From: Apus apus
Lineage: Eukaryota > Chordata > Aves > Apodiformes > Apodidae
Reading direction: 5' to 3'
NCBI RefSeq assembly: GCF_020740795.1
Contig: NC_067301.1
Location: 7,392,501 to 7,456,500 of the forward strand
Length of the DNA stretch: 64,000 nt
Shown here: in pieces, positions 26,301-33,514 of the stretch
Layout of the letters: each line of letters starts with the position of its first letter
Numbering within the stretch: position 1 is the stretch's first letter
Notes under the pieces: model-generated
Database searches by the model: none
What the model was told of the DNA's origin: nothing
The model's input: the letters and a program-made list of their open reading frames with translations, nothing else
Program-made: the position numbers and the translations under genes

Positions 26301-29300
26301 ACACTTCAGAAGCAGAGGAGATGATGGCTCCTCTGTCCCTGGGGAATTTTAGTCCACGTGGCACTTACTGAAGGCTCATGACAGGCTCTGCTCATGCAGA
26401 GCAGCCCGGGTTCCTCTGCTTGTCCTCTCAAGCTGCCTGCAGGCTCAGGCAGGCAAAGCTGCAACATTCTCCAGTCAGCTTTTTCTTGGGAGGGTTTTCT
26501 TCACAGGCAGGGAAGAGTGGTGGTGTGTTTAAAGAAAGAACAAAAACACCTTCCGAAAGCCTAGAGACTGAGGAAGAGGAAGGGGATGGCGAGGAGCAGG
26601 TACTGATGAGGAACCAGAGTTGTGTTCAGCGCTATTTCACGTGTAACCTTGAGCAGCGCTCCTGCTGCTGCTGTTCCTCGATTCTCCTGTTTGTAAGAGA
26701 GAAAATACCATTTGGTAACAGCCCTGTGCTGGAGGCTGGAAGGTTGGGAAGTGCTCTCATGTTAGGATGAAGGCAGCTTCCCAGACATATTAGCCAGTTG
26801 GAAGGAAAAGGGATGAATTCCTGATGTAGCAGGACCTGACCCAAGCCTGGGTTGACGCGTTCGAGGGGCACCGAGTCCTTAGAGCAAAACCAACACGATT
26901 CCCTGGGGAAGTATCGGAGGCAAACGAGCAGCTCAGATGGGGTTGAAGATTCCCCCCCCCTTCTCATTTGTTGGTGGGTAATATTTCTTCTCCCTCTCTT
27001 TCCAGAAATACCCAATTGTCTGGCAGGGCCTTCTGGCTCTCAAAAATGACACGGCCGCCGTTCAGCTCCACTTTGTCTCCGGTAACAACGTCCTGGCGCA
27101 CCGGTCGCTGCCGGCGCCGGAGGGGGGACCCCCCCTGAGGATCGCCCAGCGCATGCGGCTGGAGGCCTCCCAGCTGGAGGGGGTGGCCCGCAGGATGATG
27201 GTGAGGGGGTTTGATTGGGAAGAGCCATTAGATCTGTGTGCTGGAAGTTGGGCTGTTCTTGCCAGCCACATGACGCAAAACCCCAGCACTTCTTGCAGAA
27301 ACCTCAGCTCATACTGGGTTGTTTCGGGGTTTGAGTAATGGTTGGGCCATTTCCATTGTCCCAGGGAGTCCAGAGGAGGCTGTGGAGATGATCTAAGGGC
27401 TGGAGCAGCTCTGCTCTGGAGACAGACTGGGAGAGTTGGGGTGTTCAGCCTGGAGAGGAGAAGGCTCCAGGGAGACTTTAGAGCACCTTCCAGTGCCTGA
27501 AGGGGCTCCAGGAAAGCTGGGGAGGAACTTGGGACAAGGGCAGGGAGGGATGGGATGAGGGGGATGGATGAAAACTGGAAGAGGGGAGATTGAGGTTGGA
27601 CATGAGGAGGAAATTTTTTGCTGTGAGGGTGGTGAGACCCTGGCCCAGGTTGCCCAGGGAAGCTGTGGCTGCCCCATCCCTGGCAGTGTTGAAGGGCAGG
27701 TTGGATGGGGCTTGGAGCAGCCTGGTCTGGTGGGAGGTGTCCCTGCCCATGCAGGGGGGGTTGGATCTAGGTGATCTTGAATGTCCCTTCCAACCAAAAC
27801 TGGTGATTTTAGGAAAAGGAAATGGTGGGCTTGGGAAACCTTTGAAGTCACCTCCCTTGGCCAAAACAAAACTCCTGCTGGCTCTGACACATCTGTGGAA
27901 TTCAGCTGGCTGTGGAACTCAGTAGGTTTTGGTCCTTCCCACCATCTGGGCTGGCCGAGCTCTCGGCACGTCTTTTGTAGCTGTGAAGGAGTTAGTGGTT
28001 GGGGCTGGAAGGGCCTTCTGAAGATCATCTAGTTCAAAGAGTTCCAAGAGAGGATTTCAGACTGCAGACAGTGATTGTCTCTTGGGTAGGAGCCTGTTCC
28101 CAGCAGCCCTTTCCACAATTCCTATGTTTTCTCTCCAGGTGGAGAGCGATTACTGCCTGTTACTGGCCCTGCCCTGCGGCCGGGACCAGGAGGATGTGGT
28201 GAACCAGACAGAGTCTCTGAAGGCTGCCTTCATCAGCTACCTGCAGGCCAAGCAAGCTGCAGGCATCATCAATGTCCCCAACCCCGGCTCCAATCAGGTA
28301 TGGGCAGAGAAAAACCCCTGGGAACACCTAGATAAACCAAATCCATAGGTAGAGAAACCTTCCACCCAGCTCTTTCCTAGGAGGCGCAGTTGAGGTGCCT
28401 GGTTTTGGGGTGAAACCCCCACGTTTGCCGTGCTGGCTGCTTACATCCCCACCCAAAATGTCATCAATAAAATTACTGAATATAAAACTAAAGCAAAAAC
28501 ATAGCCCCAAATATCCTCAGTTCATTCACAGCTCAGTTTCTTCAGGCTGGGAGAGTTGGGGTGTTCAGCCTGGAGAGGAGAAGGCTCCAGGGAGACCTTA
28601 GAGCAGCTTCCAGTGCCTGAAGGGGCTCCAGGAAAGCTGGGGAGGGACTTGGGACAAGGGCAGGGAGGGATGGGAGCAGGGGGCATGGATTAAAACTGGA
28701 AGAGGGGAGATTTAGGTTGGACGTGAGGTGGGAATTCTTTAGTGTGAGGATGGTGAGACACCTGGAGCAACCTGGTCTGGTGGGAGGTGTCCCTGCCCAT
28801 GCAGGGGGGTTGGATCTAGGTGATCTTTAAGGTCCCTTCCAACCCAAACCATTCCATGATTCCATGATATGATTCTAGGAGAACAAACCAGTTCCATTTT
28901 CCAATTCTTTTTCTGTGTTGGATGTTGATTCCTCACTTCTTCCTCATACCAATTTCTCCAGAACACCTGGAGCTTTCTTGCTCTTGGCCACATCAAGACA
29001 AAACATTTGGGTTTGTTCATGATGTTACTCTGTTTATTCCAGCCACGTTGCTGATCAAGTTAAATTTAATCTGTTTCCTGGGTAGAAACAGCCCTGAATG
29101 AGCAGTCAGTGCTCAGAGCAAAAATGATAATTTAAGGGTTTTTTTTCTGCCTTTCTCAGTCAAACCGGCAGCTGGAAAATCTCCCCACCTTGGCAACCAC
29201 ACCCTGCTTTCATAGAAATATGATGCTTGATAAGCCTTGAATCACCCCAAAAACATCACCCAAATTTCACAACAATTTTGCCCACCCCTCACCCGGGCTT

Positions 29301-29552
29301 CTCCCTCCTCGTTTGATTTTTTTCCCCTCCCTCATCCTTGTATTTTTTTTTCCTTCCCTCATCCCTGGGGATTATTTTCCCTCTCCCTCATCCCTGTTTT
29401 TTTCCCCCCCTCTCTCCCAGCCTGCCTACGTTCTGCAGATCTTCCCACCCTGTGAATTTTCAGAGAGCCACCTCTCCCGTCTCGCCCCGGACCTCCTGGC
29501 CAGCATCTCCAACATCTCCCCTCACCTGATGATCGTCATCGCCTCGGTATGA
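5220..29552 (+). CDS. SPEN: SPEN (SHARP/MINT), 3' 12 coding exons
   Basis: Large nuclear corepressor that links RNA and transcription factors (RBPJ/Notch, nuclear receptors, MSX2) to SMRT/NCoR-HDAC3 through its SPOC domain. The mammalian protein is also the Xist silencing effector. Coding exons read 5220-5380, 6577-6777, 7667-7818, 10901-11026, 11565-11678, 12870-12983, 14571-14671, 17088-25020, 25769-26182, 27006-27200, 28139-28297 and 29421-29552. All phases agree and give about 3,266 residues from a Ser-rich stretch before RRM2 to the terminal IVIASV. The human protein has 3,664 residues; RRM1 and the N-terminus lie upstream of the window. Identification rests on near-identity to remembered human SPEN in RRM2-4, the RBPJ-binding segment and SPOC. 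One intron has a GC donor, and a possible extra 93-bp exon lies before SPOC (both reported separately). Confidence 0.97.
6577..6777 (+). CDS. SPEN: SPEN exon: body of RRM2
   Basis: Encodes the rest of RRM2, with the RNP1-like stretch YGLVFFRQQEDQEKAL and ending VTAWIGP. The acceptor is ggtttag and the donor CCAG|gtaagg. Phase 1 to 1. Almost identical to the human segment, with a few conservative changes. RRM2-4 form the RNA-binding module that in mammals recognises SRA and Xist A-repeat RNA. Confidence 0.95.
7667..7818 (+). CDS. SPEN: SPEN exon: first half of RRM3
   Basis: Encodes the acidic linker ETESENEFRPLDERIDEF and the RNP2 strand of RRM3 (RTLFIGNLEKTT). It ends RFGGIV, where human has RFGEIV, a possible Glu-to-Gly change. 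The acceptor is cctctag and the donor GTG|gtacgt. It leaves in phase 0. Confidence 0.95.
8009..8785 (+). mobile_element. CR1 LINE, about 0.78 kb, 5'-truncated
   Basis: The longest CR1 in the SPEN introns. It keeps the C-terminal part of the reverse transcriptase frame as a decayed stretch (RFNKGRCRVLHLGR, EEEDLGVLVD, ASGILGCIGKSV, SALVRPHLE), then the 3' UTR and the tail CCCTTCCAACTCTGTGATTG. It begins about 190 bp after the first RRM3 exon and is in the sense orientation of SPEN. Confidence 0.9.
8784..10900 (+). other. SPEN: SPEN intron between the RRM3 exons, after CR1
   Basis: About 2.1 kb with no recognised exon, repeat or RNA gene. Short frames on both strands lack splice context or similarity. 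Confidence 0.65.
10901..11026 (+). CDS. SPEN: SPEN exon: second half of RRM3
   Basis: 42 codons, phase 0 to 0, carrying the RNP1 strand of RRM3 (GVPQYAFLQYCDIASV) and ending NNRLK. The acceptor is tttttccccag and the donor AAG|gtaaag. The translation appears identical to human. Confidence 0.97.
11565..11678 (+). CDS. SPEN: SPEN exon: start of RRM4
   Basis: 38 codons, phase 0 to 0, starting LGFGKSMPTN and carrying the RNP2 strand CVWLDGL of RRM4; ends YGPVVK. The acceptor is gtgttcag and the donor AAG|gtaggt. Two conservative differences from human (STNVTD for SSNVSD). Confidence 0.97.
12870..12983 (+). CDS. SPEN: SPEN exon: end of RRM4
   Basis: 38 codons, phase 0 to 0, starting VVFDRLKGMALVLY (RNP1 strand of RRM4) and ending GGNKIK. 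A long T-rich tract ends in ttttttacag; the donor is AAG|gtgtgc. The translation appears identical to human. Confidence 0.97.
12984..17087 (+). other. SPEN: SPEN introns flanking the GC-donor exon
   Basis: Apart from the exon at 14571-14671, about 4 kb of intron with no recognised coding sequence or CR1 copy. The first 83 bases of the long open frame that runs into the giant exon (from 17005) are intron, because the acceptor is at 17087. Confidence 0.65.
14571..14671 (+). CDS. SPEN: SPEN exon after RRM4, with GC donor
   Basis: Encodes VDFANRESQLAFYH and FYEMLAER and then leaves AG (phase 2). The acceptor is tatttttcag. The only donor that keeps the frame and the human-like sequence is AGAAG|GCATGT at 14672-14673, a GC donor that otherwise fits the consensus well. 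It joins 17088 to give AER-R-DERRGSYEY, against human AER-R-EERRASYDY. Confidence 0.88.
17088..25020 (+). CDS. SPEN: SPEN giant exon, 7,933 bp
   Basis: One uninterrupted frame of 2,644 codons, the counterpart of the giant SPEN exon in mammals. It starts DERRGSYEYAPDRTYYE and has an Arg/Glu-rich block near 17320-17420 followed by long charged, disordered stretches. The nuclear-receptor-interacting region lies in the 3' half. The RBPJ-binding segment (GLRVNTSEGVVLLSYSG and onward) lies at about 23443-23598 and is almost identical to human. ΨKxE SUMO motifs recur through the exon. The donor is CAG|gtgaga at 25021. Roughly 130 residues of a low-complexity VNVL/VTA repeat that human carries after LVKxAPQT are absent near 23330. 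The acceptor is a NAGNAG pair; the distal site is chosen for its match to human. Confidence 0.97.
25053..25224 (+). mobile_element. CR1 LINE 3' fragment beside the SPEN giant exon
   Basis: Typical CR1 3' UTR (GAAGCTGTGGCTGCCCC-like start, then GGTTGGATGGGGCTTGGAGC and the terminal CCAACCCAAACCAGTCTGTG). It starts about 30 bp after the giant-exon donor at 25021. Confidence 0.9.
25769..26182 (+). CDS. SPEN: SPEN exon: Pro/Gln-rich linker before SPOC
   Basis: 138 codons, phase 0 to 0, from GLPEGEHSHPSQPVRSK to SQRPVDMVQLLT. It is a proline-rich linker containing SIKQELPSP and LKQEPSPHP, both SUMO-consensus matches. The human counterpart ends VDMVQLLK directly before KYPIVWQ. The acceptor is tgctccccag and the donor ACG|gtatgt. 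Confidence 0.95.
26507..26599 (+). other. SPEN: Candidate in-frame cassette exon of SPEN, 93 bp
   Basis: A 31-codon open stretch lying between the two exons that flank it in phase 0. It has an acceptor-like tract (ggttttcttcacag) and a donor GAGCAG|gtactg. It would insert a basic then strongly acidic peptide (KERTKTPSESLETEEEEGDG) just before KYPIVWQ of SPOC. I remember no such exon in human SPEN. Inference from splice-site form, frame and composition only; the donor is weak at +5, so a chance open stretch is possible. Confidence 0.4.
27006..27200 (+). CDS. SPEN: SPEN exon: SPOC domain, first part
   Basis: 65 codons, phase 0 to 0, from KYPIVWQGLLALKND to LEGVARRMM. It carries the basic patch that binds the phosphorylated SMRT/NCoR tail in human: the Lys in ALKND and the two Arg of IAQRMRLEA are kept. 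The acceptor is ctctttccag and the donor ATG|gtgagg. Confidence 0.97.
27366..27800 (+). mobile_element. CR1 LINE fragment in SPEN intron
   Basis: Starts in the end of the CR1 coding region (AGAGGAGGCTGTGGAGATGA) and runs through the full 3' UTR to CTTGAATGTCCCTTCCAACC. Sense orientation relative to SPEN. Confidence 0.9.
28139..28297 (+). CDS. SPEN: SPEN exon: SPOC domain, middle part
   Basis: 53 codons, phase 0 to 0, from VESDYCLLLALPCGRD to NVPNPGSNQ. The Tyr of ISYLQAK, which contacts the corepressor peptide in human, is kept. The acceptor is tttctctccag and the donor CAG|gtatgg. Confidence 0.97.
28544..28875 (+). mobile_element. CR1 LINE fragment in SPEN intron
   Basis: Begins GGCTGGGAGAGTTGGGGTGT and ends CCATTCCATGATTCCATGAT, the CR1 tail. 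A short internal piece is missing around 28760 compared with the copy at 27366. Confidence 0.9.
29421..29552 (+). CDS. SPEN: SPEN last coding exon, end of SPOC
   Basis: 43 codons and a TGA stop at 29550-29552: PAYVLQIFPPCEFSESHLSR through HLMIVIASV. The C-terminus looks identical to human SPEN. The acceptor is ctctctcccag. Confidence 0.98.
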   Translation, partial: PAYVLQIFPPCEFSESHLSRLAPDLLASISNISPHLMIVIASV

Positions 29553-30522
29553 GCTGTTTACCAGTTCCTGACTTTGATTCTTTTTCAGTTCTATATTTTT
29601 TTTTCCTCCAAGGCCCTGCAGCAAAAAAAAAAAACACCACACCAAAAAAAAAAAAAACAAAACAAAAAAAAGAGGAAAAAAAGAAAAAGCCCAGAAAAAA
29701 AACCACAAGAGAAAATAAAAGAGAGAATGAAAGTGATGAAATAAGAAAATGCTGCCAGACCCACCAGCCTCCTGCCCTCGATCAAACTGTTGCTGGGTAG
29801 TGGTTCTGCTACCTTGGATGTTTACATGTTGCTTTAGCTTCTGGACAACTGATGCACTCAGCAGAGGGGCTGGTGGGGGGGTTTCCTGTGCCTCCTTTTT
29901 GGGGACAAAAAAAAAAAAAAAAAAGAAGAGACAAAAGGAGGGCTTATTTTTTTTAACAAAACGAAAATGAGAAAAAAAGGAAAAAAAAAAAACACCACGA
30001 CAAAAACCGACGCAAAAAAAAAGCCAAAAAAAGAGAAGAATTAAAAATACAGACCTACACAAAAAAAAAAAAAAAAAAGAAAAAAAAAGAAGAACCTGAA
30101 CTGCCTTTGCACTAAATTAGTGACTTGGACCTTTGCACAGTTGGGGACACGCTGTGACGTTCTGGATGTCTTGACACACACGGACACACGGTGGACTGAA
30201 ATGCAGGACCTGGGGCCTGACATCTGTGGGTCAAGGATCATTTCACACACCTTTTTATTTTATTGGTTGCTTTTCTGTTTGTTTTTTTTTCATTTGTTTT
30301 TGGTTCCTTTTCCTCCGGGGGTTGTTATTTTTTTTTTGGCGTCAAGTCCTGTTTTCTTCTGGATGTGAAACCTCCCTCTCCTCCACCTGCCCCTGCTGCA
30401 GCCGTCTTCTCTTCATCTGGGATGTACAGTTTACACTGAAAACCTACAACAGAAAAATAACAAACAAAAAGGGAGAGAGTTATTTTCCTTCCTGGTGGGA
30501 TATGCAGAACTCAGTGGGTGTG

Positions 30523-30566
30523 TGTATATATAAATATATATATAATATATATAAATATATATAATA
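30523..30566 (+). repeat. AT-rich microsatellite in the SPEN 3' UTR
   Basis: TATATAAATATATATA-type alternation, about 40 bp. Confidence 0.85.
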
Positions 30567-31020
30567 CTGACTTAAAAAAGAAACAAACAAAAAAAAGAAA
30601 CAAAAATCCAACCCCCCACGACATAACATTTTTTTTTAATCTGTGCCAAAAAAAAAAAAAAAGAAAAAAAAGGAAAAAAAAAAGGAAAAAAATGTGTTTT
30701 CAGAGAAAAAAAATCTTATTTTCATACTCAGACTTTGTATTGTCCCTCATTTGTAAGTGCTCTTCATTTAAACATCCCCCCCCCCCAGTCTCATCAGCTG
30801 TGGAAGTGTTATACACTTGTACAAAAAGACTTTGGATCCCCCCCTTTTTCCCTTCTCCCCCCACCCCCCAACTTTGCCTTCCCTAACACTTATTAATTTA
30901 TGGAACTGTTTTGTTTTTTGTTGGTTTGGTTTGTTGTTGTTTTTTTTTTTTGTTGTTGTTGTTGTGTTTTTTTTTTCTCAGCGCAGTTTTGTTTTGTGTG
31001 TCCATTGGATTACAAACTTT

Positions 31021-31026
31021 ATTAAA
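31021..31026 (+). terminator. SPEN: Poly(A) signal of SPEN (ATTAAA)
   Basis: ATTAAA follows ATTACAAACTTT. The region downstream is rich in TG and GGGG, as expected after a cleavage site. Cleavage probably falls near 31040-31045. Confidence 0.7.
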
Positions 31027-31408
31027 AAATACAAAACACTTGAGTGCCCTGAGCTCATTCCTTGGGATGGGGTGAGGGGGACAAAAGGGGCTTTGGGGAC
31101 CCCCCCTGGTGCCATCACCAATTTAAAACCCAACCAACCAGCCCATCATTTTATTCAAATAAATCAAATCTCTGATGATTTCCCCCTGAGGGGTCGTTAA
31201 AAATTTTTATCTGTTGAAAAACCCAAGTTAAGATGATTTTATTTTATTTTCCCCCTCACACTTAATTTCCAACTGCTTGGAAAAAAAACAACCCCAACAA
31301 AAAATAATCCCCACCATCATTTTTTGCTGTTTTTCCACCCAAAAGTGGGAGTGGAAAGGCACCAGGAGCTGGTGGGAGGCACCAAAAGGATGTAAGCGCT
31401 GAAGGAGA

Positions 31409-31475
31409 AGATGCAGGGTGTGGCTGGACTTGATGATCTTCAAGGTCTTTTCCAACCAGGATCGTTCTGTGAAAC
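31409..31475 (+). repeat. CR1 LINE tail fragment downstream of SPEN
   Basis: TGGCTGGACTTGATGATCTT then CAAGGTCTTTTCCAACC and a GTTCTGTGAA end. It resembles the tail at 3040 and comes from an older-looking subfamily. Confidence 0.75.
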
Positions 31476-31867
31476 CCTGAGTTAATCACTGGTTGAAATC
31501 AAGATGTGATTAAAAAAGGAGGTTTGGGGAAAAATCAGGGTAGTTGTACGCAGCCAGTGGGGTTGGGGGGTAAAGAGGGGAGACCCCAGCCCTGCTCCCC
31601 CCACACACGAGTGGGGTGGGGGGTGGAGGAGAACCTGGTTTGGGTTAAAAAAAAGAAAAAAAGGTGCTGCTGGTGCCCCAGGATGGGGCAGGGGGTGGGA
31701 GCCCCACCCTGTTCTGCCCTGTCTGGAGGCTTGGCTGGGGACACCCCATGAGGAGGGGGTGGGACTGGGGGGTCTTGGGCATAGGATGGGGCCTTAGACC
31801 CCCCCATAGCCCCAGGGGTGGGTTGGGAGGGAGGTGGATGGAAAGATGGATGGCGGGGGGGGGGGCT

Positions 31868-32447
31868 CAAAGGGCCTGATCCTGCCTGTGATGGATGGTG
31901 AAATTCCTGGGTTCTGGAGCGGGGCCTTTGGGGCAAAAGGTCCCATTTGGGGAGGGGGGGGGATTTCAGGAGGGGGAGCAGCTGGAGGGGTGGGGCTGCA
32001 CAGCATGTGTCCGTCTGTCCAACTGGAGCTGCAGCCCTCGGTGTCTCCTGGGGTCTGTCCGTGTGTCCAGCTGGATGAGCCACTGTCTGTGTGTCCATCA
32101 GGATGTCCAACCATCCCTGCATCCATCCATCCATCCCCTGACCACGTGTCCGGCTGGACGGGCACCTGTCCTGGCTGCACAGACACGTCCGTGTGTCTGT
32201 CTGTCCGTGCAGGGTCTGTGCATCCAGCTGGACGGGCACGGGTCTGTCTGTCCCCATCGCTCCCCCACCCAAAGCACAGACGGGATGGGTGGACGGAGGG
32301 AAGGATGGCTGGACAAACAGACAGACGTGTGGGTGGATGGATGGAGCGATGGGCGTGGCTGGACGGACGCAAAGACACAAGAAGAGTTGCAGATCCATCC
32401 ATGGCTGGTTGGACACATGGATGGATGGGCTGGAAGGACAACCGCAC
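31868..32447 (+). repeat. Left arm of the large inverted repeat
   Basis: About 580 bp that pairs in reverse orientation with 32739-33321. It starts GGGCCTGATCCTGCCTGTG and ends GGAAGGACAACCGCAC. It is built largely of degenerate TCCA/TGGA and CTGGACGGACACACG-like minisatellite. The inner part looks virtually identical between arms, since more than 100 residues of one frame repeat exactly in the mirror frame; the outer end has several differences. Confidence 0.93.
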
Positions 32448-32738
32448 GGATGGGGGTGTGTGTGTGTGGCCTTTGGGGCAAAAGAGTCCATTTTTTGCCC
32501 ATTTATGCTGTGTGTCCATCCATCCATCTCTCCAGTCACACGTTTGCTGGACACACGGACACTGGCTGATCCACCAGACACACGGACGTGTCCAGCGATG
32601 GACACTGGAACGTCCGGCTGGACTGATGGACACTTGTACGTACAGCCCGACATTCCTCCACCCTCCAGCAAAATGTCCCAAAAATGAACACTTTACCCCA
32701 AGGGCCCCTCTCAAAAAACAACCATTTCACACCCGGTT

Positions 32739-33321
32739 GTGCGGTTGTCCTTCCAGCCCATTCATCCATGTGTCCAACCAGCCATGGATGGATCTGCAAC
32801 TCTTCTTGTGTCTTTGCGTCCGTCCAGCCACGCCCATCGCTCCATCCATCCACCCACACGTCTGTCTGTTTGTCCAGCCATCCTTCCCTCCGTCCACCCA
32901 TCCCGTCTGTGCTTTGGGTGGGGGAGCGATGGGGACAGACAGACCCGTGCCCGTCCAGCTGGATGCACAGACCCTGCACGGACAGACAGACACACGGACG
33001 TGTCTGTGCAGCCAGGACAGGTGCCCGTCCAGCCGGACACGTGGTCAGGGGATGGATGGATGGATGCAGGGATGGTTGGACATCCTGATGGACACACAGA
33101 CAGTGGCTCATCCAGCTGGACACACGGACAGACCCCAGGAGACACCGAGGGCTGCAGCTCCAGTTGGACAGACGGACACATGCCGTGCAGCCCCCCCCCA
33201 GCTGCTCCCCCTCCTGAAATCCCCTCCCCCCCCCACCCTGAAATGGGACCTTTTTCCCCAAAGGCCCCGCTCCGGAACCCAGGAATTTCACCCCCCCATC
33301 ACGGGCAGGATCAGGCCCTTT
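32739..33321 (-). repeat. Right arm of the large inverted repeat
   Basis: Reverse complement of 31868-32447, separated by a 291-bp spacer (32448-32738). It ends ATCACGGGCAGGATCAGGCC. Long open frames crossing the arms on both strands are a consequence of the GC-rich repeat and are not called as genes. Confidence 0.93.
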
Positions 33322-33514
33322 TATTTAACCTTTACATTCCCTATCATTTCTATTTTAAATAATTTATGCCCTAATTAAATTAGTATTTCAGCCCCCCCCC
33401 TCCTGCTCAGCCCTGCAGACCCCCCCATCACAGCCACTCCCCTCGAAGCATCACGGGGGGATGGGGGGTCCCCAAAATGTGTGTGTCCCCCCCCACCCCC
33501 ACCCCCCATCATCA

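Larger units (their letters stand above)
29553..31045 (+). other. SPEN: SPEN 3' untranslated region
   Basis: About 1.5 kb of transcribed tail. It is dominated by A-rich tracts (29620-30100, 30570-30700) and T-rich tracts (30255-30345, 30905-30985), with a TA-type microsatellite at 30523-30566. The ATTAAA at 31021-31026, followed by a GT-rich stretch, marks the probable end. No second reading frame here looks coding. Confidence 0.8.

Noticed and set aside
26183-27005. A longer coding exon using the whole 130-codon frame at 26378-26770
   Set aside because: Only 26507-26599 is bounded by splice-like sites in phase; the rest of the frame reads like intron.
29590-30100. A-rich tracts after the SPEN stop as a processed pseudogene or retrocopy poly(A) tail
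   Set aside because: They are interspersed low-complexity tracts inside the SPEN 3' UTR, with no adjoining gene copy or flanking duplication.
31535-33378. Long open frames on both strands over 31535-33378 (up to about 514 codons)
   Set aside because: They lie in the palindrome, mirror each other, and consist of repeated Trp/Met/Asp or Cys/Pro/Ser translations of a minisatellite. No splice context, no domain, no similarity.
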